Below, piece after piece: positions 1-12,300 of a stretch of DNA of 64,000 bases (within the stretch, counting starts at the first letter, position 1; each line of letters opens with the position of its first letter). A program made the translations under genes and the position numbers. The DNA comes from Paratinospora sagittata (taxonomy: Eukaryota > Streptophyta > Magnoliopsida > Ranunculales > Menispermaceae). The stretch spans positions 20,523,115 to 20,587,114 of the forward strand of contig CM069604.1 in the NCBI GenBank assembly GCA_035771175.1. The letters run 5' to 3'. The notes under the pieces were generated by a model. That model was given only the letters and a program-made list of their open reading frames with translations. It did no database searches and was not told the origin of the DNA.

Positions 1-3000
1 AGTGTCCTCGATGTGAGCTTCGAATGTCAGAACATATTATATATGCAGATCTTTTTGTGATGGACATTGAAGACTTCGACATCATCCTCGGCATGGATTG
101 GCTCGCACCAGTGAATGCAAATATCGATTGTATGAAGAAGCAAGTCCAGTTAACCTTGCCCACGGGGGACTTTGTCAAGATTCAGGGAACGAGGAAATGG
201 ATACACAACTCGACTGTTGCACTTCTCAAGGCACAACTTCGAGCTCTATCCCTTGGTGATGAAATTGAATCACTAGCACTGTACCCTCTCGAAGTACACG
301 ATGTTCTGGTAATATCTGAATTCCCAACAGTTTTTCTAAATGACCTTTCTGGTCTACCTCCGGTTAGGGAATTTGATTTTGAAATCAATCTCATACCTGA
401 GACCGGGCCTATCTCAATTCCACCATACAAAATGTTAAATGTCGAGCTGGTCGAATTGGACAAACAACTGAAGGAATTAGAGAGTAATGGCTTCATTAGA
501 AAAAGTTCATCACCCTGGGGCGCTCTAGTTCTATTTGTTCACAAAAAGGATGGTTCGTTACGACTTTGCATTAACTATCGAAAGCTGAATAACGTCATTA
601 TTAAGAACAAATACCCGTTGCCCAGAATCGATGACTTGTTCGACCAACTTAGATATGCCAAATACTTCTCTAAGATTGATATACGATCCGGTTATCATCA
701 ACTCCGGATCCGAGAGCCGGACATTACCAAGACGACATTTTGAACTTGGTACGGGCACTACGAGTTCTTGGTCATGTCGTTCGGTCTAACAAATGCACCT
801 ACTGCATTCATAGATTTGATGAACCGCATCTTCAGGTTATACTTAGACCGATTTGTGGTAGTTTTTGTGGACGATATCTTGATATATTCCTTAATCGAGG
901 AAGACCATAAGATACATCTGAAGATAGTCCTCCAGACCTTGAGAAGCCACCAATTGTATGCAAAGTTGAGTAAGTGCGAATTTTGGGCGAAGCGAGTTCA
1001 ATTCCTAGGCCATGGGGTTTCAGGCAATGGCATTGAGGTGGATCCTTCTAAGGTTGAAGCAGTTTTAAACTGGAAGCAGCCTACCATTGTTACTCAGATT
1101 AGGAGCTTTCTTGGTTTGGTTGGTTATTACAGACACTTCATCAAGGACTTCTCAAAGATTGTTGAACTTATGACCAAGGTCACTCGGAAAGACGTTCGAT
1201 TCATCTGGAATCCCGCCTGTAAAACATCATTTCAGGAATTGAAGAAGCGCCTCACGACGGCACCAGTACAAACCACTCCAAGAAATGCACTTGGATTTTC
1301 ACTATACACCGACACCTCTCTCTAAGGCTTAGGTGCTGTACTAATGCAAGAAGGCCAAGTTGTTGCATATGCCTCGAGGCAACTGAAGATTCATGAGGGT
1401 AATTACCCAACACATGAATTGGAACTTGTAGCTGTCGTATTTGCACTGAAGTTATGGCGTCATTACCTATACGGTGAATGGTTTGAGGTCATCTTGGATC
1501 ACAAGAGTCTTAAGTACATCTACACCTAGAAAGACCTAAACCTCCACCAAAGATGATGGTTGGAATTCTTGAAAGATTATGACTTTCAACTTTAGTACCA
1601 TCCCGGTAAGGCCAATGTTGTCGCTGATGCTCTTAGTAGAAAATCTTATGTTGCTTGCACTCTTAACTTTGAAATGGGGAAGTTGGCTATAGAGATGGAG
1701 AATTTTAACCTACAACTGATCGATGAGGGAGCAAGATCACGACTTTCTCAATTGTCAACCAACTCTGAGCTGGTTCAAAAGATTTCAGCAACTCAAGCCA
1801 ACAACCCTATGTTAATGGAAAAACGCAAACTTCTACTCAGCGGACAAGTCCTTCCTCACTGGTCGGTCTCTGAAGACAGGGCCGTTTTCTATAAAAAAAT
1901 GTCTCTGTCTACCGAACAATCATGAGGTTCGGAAAGAAGTGCTCACTGAGATGCACTGTTCGAGGTTTGCTATGCATCGTGGGGGTGACAAGATGTACAA
2001 GGATGTCAAGCGACAATTCTGGATTTCTGGAATGAAGTAGGCGATTGCAAAATTCGTTGCTCGATGTCTTGTCTGCCAGCAAGTTAAGGCAGAATGACGA
2101 CTTCCCTCTGGACTTCTCCAACCGTTACCTATTGGAGAATGGAAGTGGGAGAACATCGCAATGAATTTTGTTACGGCCTTGCCTCGAAATAGTAAAGGGC
2201 AAGATGTTATCTGGGTTATCATTGACAGACTTACAAAGTCTGCACACTTTTTGCCAATAAAGTTCACGAATAACCCTGCTGAACGTGCAGAACTATATGA
2301 AAGAGAGATCGTACGCCTCCACGGCATACCACTCACGATCGTCTCTGATCGAGACCCTCGATTCACATCAAAGTTTTGGCAAAACTTCCAGAGTAGAATG
2401 GGATCTAAGATCACCATGAGCACAACCTTTCACCCTCATAGTGATGGACAGTCAAAACATCTTATCCAAATCTTGGAAGATATGTTACAGTGTTTGATTT
2501 TGGACTTTCATGACGGATGGGAAAAGTACTTACATTTAGCTGAGTTTGCATACAACAACAATTACCAAACTAGTATCGGCATGGCACCGGATGGGGCTCT
2601 CTATGGTCACCCTTGCAGATCTCCGGTATGCTGGTTAGATATGGTAGATCGACCGCAGTTGGGCTCTGAACTAGTTCAAGTGACTTTTTAGAAGATTACA
2701 CTAGTAAAGGAGCCACTTCGTGTTGCACAAAGTCGACAGAAGAGCTATGCTGACAAACAGAGCCAGCCTCTAGAATTTGATAAGGGGGCTTGGTTTTTCT
2801 AAAAGTTTAGGCCACAAAAGGTGTCAAAACGCTTTGGGATTAAAAGAAAGCTCTCCCCACGGTATATCGGTCCATTTCAGATCATTGAACGTATTGGCGA
2901 ACTTGCTTATCATCTGTCCCTTCCATTGTCCATGTCTAAGGTTCATGATGCTTTTCACGTATCCATGCTTCGAAGTATCGCCCTAATCCTTCGCATAACA

Positions 3001-3209
3001 TCCCTCTAGTCGAAGTTAGGGTTGAGGAAGGAAATAGGTATCGGAAGAGAGCGATACAGATTTTGGATAGAAAAACTCAAGAACTAAGGCGACGTAGCAT
3101 ACCACTTGTGAAGGTGCTCTGGGATCACCACGGAGTAGAGGAAACAACATGGGAACTAGAAGCAACAATTAAACAAAAATACCCTGAATTGTTTTCTAGT
3201 AATAACTGA
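1..3209 (+). pseudogene. Family A copy 1 (A1): decayed Tekay-like Ty3/gypsy pol, 5' end cut by window
   Basis: Pol polyprotein remnant of a Ty3/gypsy chromovirus. In order: end of protease/linker ([10 protein letters not shown], ~95-125), reverse transcriptase (~330-1060, with [12 protein letters not shown] and the catalytic box FVDDILIYS near 868-895), RNase H (~1290-1640), integrase (second Asp in [11 protein letters not shown] near 2340; HPHSDGQS near 2430), and a C-terminal chromodomain-like end ([17 protein letters not shown] near 3110-3160). It aligns along its length with the pol at 51093-53074, which supplies the reading frame. Stops or frameshifts break it near 741, 1323, 1527, 1593, 1923, 2038, 2689 and 2800, so it cannot be translated. 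Unlike its sister copy it still has RNase H and the first half of integrase. The last codon is at 3207-3209. Assignment to the Tekay/Del group rests on RT, integrase and chromodomain resemblance, recalled and not searched. Confidence 0.93.
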
Positions 3210-3300
3210 TGATGTGATACATTGTTCTATTTCACTTATCAATAAAATGATGAAACTTTGGTTACAAATATCTTAATACATCGTTTCACTTGAATAACTA

Positions 3301-3758
3301 TGCAGATGTCTGAAAATAATATCGATGGATACAGTGATGCACACAAGCAATGGCCTCCTTGGCAACCTGTGGCGACTCCTCCAGAATCTGAGTCCAGTCA
3401 CAACTACTTTGCATCACCAACTCCATCGCCACACAGACAACAATCCTTATCGCCAGAGCGTGCATGACTTTTTTGTAACAATTTTGCCCACAACCATCCC
3501 GTGCCCTCATCTTGGCAGGATCTTCTACCAAAATTGCCAGGCGACCAAATTCGAGCAACAACACGAAAAAACATCCCATCGCTCAACCTACCACCCCTTA
3601 AACGATGCGACCAGCGCCCTACACCACCATCTGTTAAGCAAAGGTTGGAATCTTCTGAGGACGAATCCGACTCCATTTGCTCTCCATGGTTTCATGATGT
3701 TGAGAATTCCACCTGCCACAGTGCCATTCAGGGACCATACAGGCATTATCCTTAACTA
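3301..3758 (+). pseudogene. Possible extra small ORF downstream of pol in A1 (decayed, unknown)
   Basis: Between the end of pol and the LTR there is a stretch whose composition looks coding. From ATG 3301 one frame reads about 56 codons, rich in Pro, Ser, Gln and His (start MQMSENNIDGYSDAH), to TGA near 3469. A second frame then stays open to 3755 with a charged, Ser-rich tail (KQRLESSEDESDS). A frameshift joins them, so this may be one decayed reading frame of about 150 codons. I recognise no domain. The sister copy at 53172-53255 keeps only the first ~25 codons' worth and then jumps to the polypurine tract. It could equally be non-coding spacer. A minus-strand open frame over the same bases is probably a shadow. 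Confidence 0.35.
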
Positions 3759-3782
3759 GCAAATGATGACGACGAGCACAAG

Positions 3783-5159
3783 TGGTAATACCCTAGGATT
3801 GAACAAAAAAAAAAAGTGTGTTCGGGCACCTAACGTTCGGGCAACCCCCCCGAACGTTCAGGCGCCAAATTTTCTATATAAACAACCCCTCCCCCTACTC
3901 ATTTCTCACACCAAATCACTCCTCCTTGTGATTTTCCTTCTTTTTTCACTCATTTTGAGTTTTTGTCTTCTCCTTTGAGACTCTCTGCGCGTTGCAACAC
4001 AGTTCTGCCCGGGGGAAGGCACCAGTTTCCAAAGGAGTTTTTTATCTGAAGGTGGAGAACGAAACATAGGTTTGCGTGTTTTATAACTTTTATTAAAGTT
4101 TACATTCATTTATTATTATGTTTACTATTCATTTACACTGCATTATTGCGTATAATGTTCATACTGTCATACTTATGCCTGTATAATTGGAGTTCATGTA
4201 TTACACTGTTGTTATGCCAGATTAGTGGTCAATCTGGCTCAACTAGACTCAGTCTTGTCCTCAGTAACTTTAAATAGTGAACGGGAGGCAACGTGCTATT
4301 CTAGACGATTAAGTAGACCTCGTGTCTCACCTCTCAACTGGAGACTGATATGGTTGGTCTTATTTGAAAGCTATCAGCTTATACAAGTAATATTGAATGT
4401 CCTAACCTTGCACGTAGTGATACCGACCCTAATAAGGATCACCAGACGTTGCCAAATCCTGTCTAAATGTTAAGTAAAGACCGGACCAGTTCATGCATGA
4501 GCATCATACATAGCACCACCTAGGGACGTATGTGGTTTATGATTCATAGAATAGTTAGAAGCGATGCTCGCTATTCATTATATTTCTCTGGAGAGGGACG
4601 TACAATGAGAACCTTGCTACTCTTGGGGAGGGACATCTGTACGTGAATCCAGAGCGTCGTTCTTGAGGAGGGACGTACAATGAGAACCCGACTACTCCTG
4701 GGGATGGACATCTGTATATAAACTCAAGCGGTGTACAGTCATCAAACCAATATGAGACGGTGTCATACATACATACATATTGAATTGATTATGATGCTCT
4801 GATGTGTATTTAAGATATTTGAATATGAAGTTTGCTTTATTAATTGTTATATTCACAAACTATTTTACCCACTGTGCGTGTAGCTCATCCCATTGTTATC
4901 CAATTTTTCACAGGAGATTAGGGTGGACTGGGTGCAGGTTTTTGGGCCCACATTTTGTACCCTTTGTATTATTCATTGGGGATTTTGGGAGAATGTTCCC
5001 TTAACTATTTCATGTACAAATATATTCTGAAATTAATGAAATCAGACTTGTACTTAACTATGCTTCTGCGCACTCTGTTATTATCGTTATAATGCATTCG
5101 CGCCCCGTCCGTGAGTGTCCTGCCGGTTTAGGCGCATCTGGGCAGGGCAGGGTGTGACA
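3783..5159 (+). repeat. 3' LTR of A1 (family A)
   Basis: Starts TGGTAATACCC (sister copies TGTAATACCC) and ends GGGTGTGACA, giving TG...CA ends. Inside are two GAACGTTC-type motifs and a TATA box before ~3885, a pair of ~75-bp repeats carrying GGGACGTAC (4595 and 4670), the module CACTGTGC...GCTCATCCC...CACAGG (4868-4914), and a GC-rich dyad in the last 60 bases. It matches the LTR at 53311-54575 over almost its whole length. No primer binding site follows, as expected for a 3' LTR. Confidence 0.88.
3854..3881 (+). promoter_or_regulatory. Predicted LTR core promoter of A1
   Basis: TATATAA at 3875-3881 lies just downstream of GAACGTTC (3852-3859), with a second AACGTT at 3829-3834. The same order (ACGT-core palindromes, then CTATATAA) occurs in the other family A LTR at 53385-53500. 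Transcription would be expected to start about 30 bases further on; this is inference. Confidence 0.55.
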
Positions 5160-5160
5160 A

Positions 5161-6088
5161 CATTATTGCGTATAATGTTCATACCTATCATACTTATGCC
5201 TATATATTTAGAGTTCATGTATTACATTGTTATTATGTTAGATTATTGGTCAATCTGACTCGACTAGATTTAGTCTTGTCCTCAGTAACTTTAAATAGTG
5301 AATAAGAGGCAGCCTGCTGCTCTAGACGATTGGTATTTAAGTGGACTCCGTGTCCCACCTCTCAACTGGAGACTGATCTGGTTGGTCTTATTTGAAAGCT
5401 ATCAGCTTGTACAAGTGATTCTGAACATCCTAACTTCACACGTGGTGATACCGACTTGATAAGAATCACCAGACGTTGCCGAATTCTGTCTAATGTTAGT
5501 AAAAACCAGACTTGCTTATGCATTGGCATCATACATAAGCACCACCTAGGGACGTAAGTGGTTTATGATCCACAAACTAGTTAGAAGCAATGCTCACCGT
5601 TCTTGATATTCCCCTAGAGAGGGACGTACAATGAGAACCCGAGTTTAACTAGGGATGGACATCTGTACGTGAATCCAGGGCGACGACCTTGGGGAATGAC
5701 GTATAATGAGAACCCGAGTTTACCTGGGGATGGACATCTGTACGTGAACTCAGGGCGCCGTACAATCATGGGACTATTACGAGATGGTGTCATGCGTACA
5801 TACATGTTGTACTGTTTATGACGCTTGTAGTGTTTATGTGATATTTGATTATGAAGTTTCCTTTATTAATTGTTATATTCACGAACTATTTTGTAACCCT
5901 TGTTAATTAAAGGGAGATTTTGGGAGGATATTACCTCAATCATATTCTGTACAAAAATACATTCTGAAATTAATATAATCAGATTTGTACTCAATTGTGT
6001 TCCTGCGAACACGGTTATTGTTATAATGCATTCACACCCCACCTGTGAGTGTTCTGCCGGTTTAGGCGCTTCCGAGTGGGGTGTGACA
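5161..6088 (+). repeat. Second, partial family A LTR in tandem with the first
   Basis: Begins with CATTATTGCGTATAATGTTC, the same sequence as 4141 in the preceding LTR, and follows it to the LTR end GGGTGTGACA. Divergence is visible throughout (substitutions, small indels), so the duplication is old. The core promoter part is missing. Confidence 0.85.
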
Positions 6089-7566
6089 TCCCATTCCCGG
6101 TTTAATTTTTGGACGTCCATCCAGAATTCAAGTTATCAAGAAAAATCGAAGATTATAGTAAACTGTTCGGCCTCATCAAGCCCAAACCATGGGGTTTTTT
6201 TTATCAGACAACTTTGAGCGCGTCACAATACCCTCCCACAAACCCCCGGAGGCGATGGAACCCAGTTCCCATTCCCGGTTGAATTCTTGGAACCCCATCC
6301 AAAATTAAAGTTATTAAGAAAAATCGAAGATTTTAGTAAACTGTTCGGCCTCATCGAGGCTAAAATACGGGTTTTTTTTTATCAAACCACTTTGAGCTCG
6401 TCCCAATACCCTCCCACGAATGACGAAACCCAGGTCCCATGCCCGGTTTAGTGTTTGGACCTACCTTCGAAATTCAAGTTATCAAGAAAAATCGAAGATT
6501 ATAGTAAACTGTTCGGCCTCATCGAGCCCAAACCATGGGGTTTTTTTTAACTGGACAACTTTGAGCGCGTCACAATACCCTCCCACAAACCCCCGGAGGC
6601 GACGGAACCCAGTTCCCATGCCTGGTTGAATTTTTGGACAACCCCCCCCCAAAAAAAAACTAAAAATAAATTAAAGTTATTAAGAAAAACATAAGATTTT
6701 AGTAAACTGTTCGGCCTCACCGAGGCCAAACCACGAGTTTTTTTTTTTGGACCACTTTGAGCGTGTCCCAATACCCTCCCACAAACCCCCGGAGGCGACG
6801 GAACCAAGTTACCATGCCCGGTTTAATTTTTGGACCCCCCTCCTGAATTCAAGTTTTTAAGAAAAATTGAAGATTTTAGTAAACAGTTCGGCCTCGCCGA
6901 GGCCAAACCACGGGGTTTTTACTTACTGGACCACTTTGAGCGCATCCCAATGCACTCCCATGAGCCCCCGGAGGCGACGGAGCCCAGTTCCCATGCCCGG
7001 TTTAATTTTTGGACCCCCATCCAAAATTCAAGACATTAAGAAAATTTGAAGATTTTAGTAAACTGTTCGGCCTCACCGAGACCAACCCATGGGGTTTTTT
7101 CTTATCGGACGACTTTGAGCGTGTCCCAATACCCTCCCATGAACCCCCAGAGGCGATGGAACCCAGTTCTCATGCTCGGTTAAATTTTTGGACCCCTCTT
7201 CCAGAATTCATGTTATTAAGAAACTGAAGATTTTAGTAAACTGTTCAGCATGACTGAGGCAAAACAAAGGGGTTTTTTTTACCGGACCACTTTGAGCGCA
7301 TCTTAATACCCTCCCGCGAACCCGCAAGGTGACAGAACCCAGCTCCCATGCTTGGTTTAATTTTTGGACATCCATCCAAAATTCAGGTTATGAAGAAATC
7401 GAAGATTTTAGTAAACTGTTCGGCCTTATTGAGGCCAAACAACGGGGTTTTTTTTTACCAGACCACTTTGAGCGAGTCCCAATACCCAGCCACGATCCCC
7501 TGGAGACGACAGGGCCCACTTCTCATGCCTGGTTTAATTTTTGGACCTCCCTTCAGAATTCAAGTT
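6089..7566 (+). repeat. Tandem array of a ~178-bp repeat, about 8.3 copies
   Basis: The landmark AACTGTTCGG (one or two bases changed in some copies) recurs at 6161, 6339, 6507, 6705, 6882, 7061, 7239 and 7414, so spacings are 178, 168, 198, 177, 179, 178 and 175. Each monomer also has CCCATGCCCGGTTTAATTTT, a GGGGTTTTTTT tract, CCACTTTGAGCG and CCTCCCACGAACCCCCGGAGGCGA-like blocks. The array begins directly after an LTR end and stops where an integrase fragment begins. Open frames across it repeat the same peptide and are a by-product of periodicity, not genes. Confidence 0.9.
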
Positions 7567-7662
7567 CTTTGGGATCAAAGAAAAGCTCTCCCCACGGTAT
7601 ATCGGTCTATTTCAGATCATTGAACGTATTGGCAAACTTGCTTATCGTCTGTCTCTTTCATT
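7566..7662 (+). pseudogene. Small fragment of family A integrase C-terminus
   Basis: About 95 bases match A1 pol at 2831-2928, encoding the region around KLSPRYIG and [13 protein letters not shown] before the chromodomain. It is fused on the left to the tandem array and on the right to an inverted LTR piece, so it is a rearrangement fragment and not an expressed gene. Confidence 0.85.
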
Positions 7663-7663
7663 C

Positions 7664-8238
7664 AGGGTCGGTATCACAACATGCAAGGTTAGGACATTCA
7701 GTATTACTTGTATAAGCTGATAGCTTTCAAATAAGACTAACCAGATCAGTCTCCAGTTGAGAGGTGAGACACGAGGTCTACTTAAATACCAATCGTCTAG
7801 AGCAACATGCTGCCTCCCGTTCACTATTTAAAGTTACTGAGGACAAGACTGAGTCTGGTTGAGCCAGATTGACCACTAATCTGACATAACAACAGTGTAA
7901 TACATCAACTCCAAATATACAGGCACAAGTATGACAATATGAACATTATACGTAATAATGTCGTGTAAATGAATAGTAGACATAATGATAAATGAATGTA
8001 AACTTTAATAAAAGTTATAAGACACGAAAACCTATGTTTTGCTCCCACTTTCAGATAAAAACTCCCTTGAAAACTGGCTCCTTTCCCCGGGCAGAACCGC
8101 GTTGCACCGCACAGAGAGTCTCGGAAAGAGAGTCTCAAAAGGGTAGACAAAAACTCAAAATGAGTGAAAGAGAGAAGGAAAATCACATGGAGGATTGATT
8201 TTGGTTTGAGAAATGATGAGGGGGGAGGGGTTCTTAAA
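7664..8238 (-). repeat. Inverted piece of family A LTR
   Basis: Reverse complement of A1 LTR ~3880-4440, with the landmarks in reverse order: GGTCGGTATCAC, then GAGGTGAGACACGAGG, then the segment after the promoter. Open frames on either strand here carry no recognisable domain. Confidence 0.85.
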
Positions 8239-8407
8239 TAGGGAGAATGTTCCCTTAACTATTTCATGTACAAATATATTCTGAAATTAATGAAATCAGA
8301 ATTGTACTTAATCATGTTTCTGCGCACTCTGCTATCGTTATGATGCCAATTCGCTCCCCGTCCGTGAGTGTCCCGCCGGTTTAGGTGCGTCCGGGCGGGG
8401 TGTGACA
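8239..8407 (+). repeat. Distal end of a family A LTR, direct orientation
   Basis: Continues from GGGAGAATGTTCCC (compare 4988) to the LTR end GGGCGGGGTGTGACA. It abuts the inverted piece at ~8238, so LTR orientation flips at this point. Confidence 0.85.
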
Positions 8408-9249
8408 GGCTCCTTATCGGTGCATAATAAGGAGTTCGTACCCGCTCCATTACGAGAAGGAGGGAGATTGTGATTTTAGTTGAAAATGATGCATTGTTTT
8501 CTTGAAAAATCATGAAATCTATGTTGTTGGCATGTATGAAATATTCGTTGAATGATGAATGTGTTTATTGATTGTTTTAAATGTATTTAAATGTCATGTT
8601 TCCCTAAATGCATATGATTGCCATATCAAGAGATATATTCACTGAGCTTGTTGATTGCTTACTCCATTTCCTCCAATATTTCAGGTACTGAGTCGAAGGG
8701 AAAAGGAAAAATCCGTGAGTGATAATCATGTGATTGCATTTATCTGGTATATGTATGTATGCATTAGAGGATATGGGTTACTTTTCTTTATTTTGATAAG
8801 TATAATTATCACATTGTTATTTATATACTATCACATAGTTGGGTTGAATGGGAATATGGGTTTTGTTATTTAGATTATGAAATGTTTAATGATGATATAT
8901 TTAATCATATGATCATGGTGGATGAAATGCCTTGAGAAATGAATAGTATTTGAACATTTTGGGTTATGAAGTGCTTGTTATATTGGGAAGATTATTTATT
9001 GTGGAATGAATGACACGAATGGATATTGTGAATGAGTATATATATATATGATTTGATTTGTGGTATATCAGGGAAAAGTGTGAAATGTCCATTTTATGGG
9101 GAGATGCTGTCAAAATTTCTAAAAATTTTGGGAATTATTGTGAATGTCCGTTGAGGCTGACAGTGTATTGTATACTGTATATGGGTATGTACAGTGTATA
9201 GTACACTGTGCCGGTCATGACGTCAGCCTACGTTAGGGGCGTCGTGACA
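8408..9249 (+). repeat. 3' part of the 5' LTR of D1
   Basis: Carries the CACTGAGC...TTTCAGG module (8638-8684) and ends GGGGCGTCGTGACA, like the LTR ends at 41277 and 43475. The LTR start is missing; the left edge coincides with the end of a family A LTR at 8407. Confidence 0.75.
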
Positions 9250-9253
9250 ATAT

Positions 9254-9265
9254 TGGTATAAGAGC
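9254..9265 (+). other. Degenerate primer binding site of D1
   Basis: TGGTATAAGAGC, four bases after the LTR end, differs by one base from TGGTATCAGAGC, the complement of the 3' end of plant initiator tRNA-Met used by many Ty3/gypsy elements. Confidence 0.7.
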
Positions 9266-9393
9266 TTAGGTTTGAAATCCTTAAAAAGGTAAAAGCTTTA
9301 AGATATTATGATTGTTTGTATGGGTATACATATGGGTAGTACTATTATGTTAAGCCTAATTCAATATGTTATCTTGACTGAGAATCACCTGCG

Positions 9394-12300
9394 ATGATGA
9401 ATTCTAGATTTGGGAAGGATCAGTCAAGGTTAACAATGAAAATTGCTGATCAAGAAAGGATTAGAAGGCTGAAAGAAAAAGAACTGGATGTAATCCAGTG
9501 ATAATAAATTACATAGCTTATATTTGGCTAGTAACTACCCAACAACAACGAAATACACATCTTATGAAGCTTGTGGAAAAGTTTCGATGTGAGAAAGATA
9601 GAGGCTTGAACCATTGATAGCTCCAGATGTGGGTGCTAATGGTGTGGGTACTTTTGTAAAAACATATATAGTTGAGACTGAAGCAAAAATAAAATAAAAT
9701 AAAATAAATAGAAGGTCTCAATGATAAGCCAGATGAAATGAAAAGATATGTGAAAGTTATGGAAACTTTCAGGAGAAGAGACTATCCTATCTTAACTGAC
9801 AGTCTGATATTAGACGTAGTAAAGAATTTGCTACTCTGAGTAGAGACCATCTTAGAGGATGATTAAGTCTCTGAAAATGATAACGCAAGTTAGCTAGGTT
9901 TAAGCTAACTGATGATAAGAGATGATAAAAAATTGGGTTAAGGACTCCTGAGATGATTAAGGCATGAGATTAATTAAAGAAGCTATTTTATGAGGGCTTC
10001 TTTCATCATGCTGAAATTGATTTAAGGCATGAGAAACTTTATCTTGTTAAAATGTAGTGACATGCCTAACCATAAATACAAACATGAATTAAATAGACTG
10101 GTATAGTTTATTTTTGGAATGGTCATTATGGATACTCTGAAAATGATAAAGATCTAGAATAAATTTTGGGATTCTATACAACAGGTTTGATAATTATTGG
10201 GTTATAAATATATGTGAAGGTTGTGAGGCAAACTATAAATTTTGGGTAAGCCAAAGCTGCGGTGAAATTGTTAACACCAACAATATTAGTGATATAGCTT
10301 GTACCGCCGTTTGAAGCCGAGTCATCAACACCAGTTTTAGGTAAAATGAGAAATAAGTAATGTAAGGAAATGTTGGGGCAATAATATGAAATTCAAGATA
10401 AGTGAAACATTGAGTAAGGTTGAGATTTTGGCAGTATTAGTGACTCTAATTTTGTTAGTACCTGACCCAATAATAATGGGAAAAAGGGAAGTGATGTTAA
10501 CAAATTATGAAAATCAGAAGTGGTTTCCAGTGCCTGAACAGGAGTCACAGACTGAGTAAATTGTATCTTGACCTATAATTGTTTATTATCAATCTGAAAA
10601 AAAAAGACACGAGATGTGTTAGTGTCCAGTTAGTCGATATGGAATGCCTCAATAATTTTTATCAATGTGACTTCACCAGATTTTAGAGACTAAATTAAAG
10701 TAAATGCAAGACTAGATCCAAATATTAGTAAGACGTTGACAACTGGTATGATCAACATTTTGTTATTGCGTATATTCTAATGTATTGTTGGATCTACCTG
10801 GTCCTTTATCCCTGGTGATATGGTAGACAAATTGTATTATCTTTTGTTATAATAATATATCATTGATTGTGAGTACGCCTACAAGAGAAAGAATCTACCT
10901 TGATATGGTCAGCAAATATTATGTGTAATAAATATGAGGGTCATCAAGTAATTATGGACTTTAGAATATGAAAATCTTTGGAGTTGGATGCTTTGTTGGG
11001 TATGATTGGTTGGCCACCTCTCATGCCGAGTGGAGCGTCTCTCCGAAAAAAAGAAATATTCTGAATAAGTGAAAAATACTCATTTTGAATCTCGAGGAAT
11101 TTATACCCTCAAAATCTTCTATTTAAGATAAGATAGTTATTTACGAGGAAATGGAGAATATGGCTAGTACAAAACCATTTAGAGTAATGCAATAAGGCAT
11201 GTAGTTGATTCAAATTCTTGTGGTGAGTTGGTATGTTGAAGTATTCTCTGATGAATTATTAAAATTGCCACCTGGATAGGAGATTGATAGCATATATAAA
11301 CTGATGCTAGTATAATATGTATCTCCATTCCTTCATATAAAGAGTACCTGAGGAATTGTGAGAATTTAAGGTGTAGGTAAATGTGTTAATGAGCAAAAGA
11401 TTTATTATCCTTGATATGCCACCTTGGAGAGCATTTGTGATAATATGGAAAGAAGGTATAGTGAAATATGTTTAAGTATTAATTATTGTTAACTGAGCAG
11501 GGTAACAATAAAAAAAATGAATATCCTTTAGCATGGATAGATGGTAGAATTCGATTAACTAAATGGAGCCAAATTTTCTTTAAGACCATTTTGAGATCTA
11601 GGCACCATCAGTTAAGAATTCGAGAAAAGGATGTAATGCAGACTGTTTTAAGACAAGATATGGATATTATGAAATTTTGGTAACCTTGATTAATGTGTCA
11701 ATCACGTTTATAGCATTGATGCAGTGGGTATATGAACCGTATCTTGGTCATTACATAGTCTTCAATGATGATATTTGCAATTGTTCCAAGAAATGAGAGG
11801 AGCATGAATAACACCTCGGGATTATTTTGTAGTCGCTGAGAAAGCACAGAATGAGTGTCAAGCTCAGTTTTGATTATAAACGAGTCGAAATTTTTTGGAT
11901 CACGTGACTCGTTTAAATAGTATCTTTAAGGATGCTGGGAATGTCAAAGTGATCATAGAACTATTAAAACTGATTTCAATGATGAAAATCAGAAGTTCTC
12001 TGGTATTAGTTGTATGTTATAGAAGTGTGTAGAGGGCTCCTTAACGATAACTGTTCGTGGAAGGATCCTTAAAGTTGACTTTTCCACTCACGAAACTAAA
12101 CCAGACAAATGGTGCGTACTGTGTGGACCGTTGTGTATGAGGAAGCTCTCATAGTATTAAAAATAAATGTAATTATAAAATTGATTGCACTAATATTTCC
12201 AGAACCTGGAAGCAATTATGATTGATGAATTACATTCAGATCTGGACTATGTAAGGATCCAAAAGGATGGGTTAATTTTTGGTACCTCCAAATATTTGGC

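Noticed and set aside
4804..5004. Open frame in the family A LTR with signal-peptide-like start
   Set aside because: Not conserved as a frame in the homologous LTRs at 5161-6088 and 54216-54575; it lies across regulatory LTR sequence.
6089..7566. Several overlapping open frames of 60-130 codons
   Set aside because: All encode the same periodic peptide in several frames because of the tandem array; there is no domain and no consistent start.
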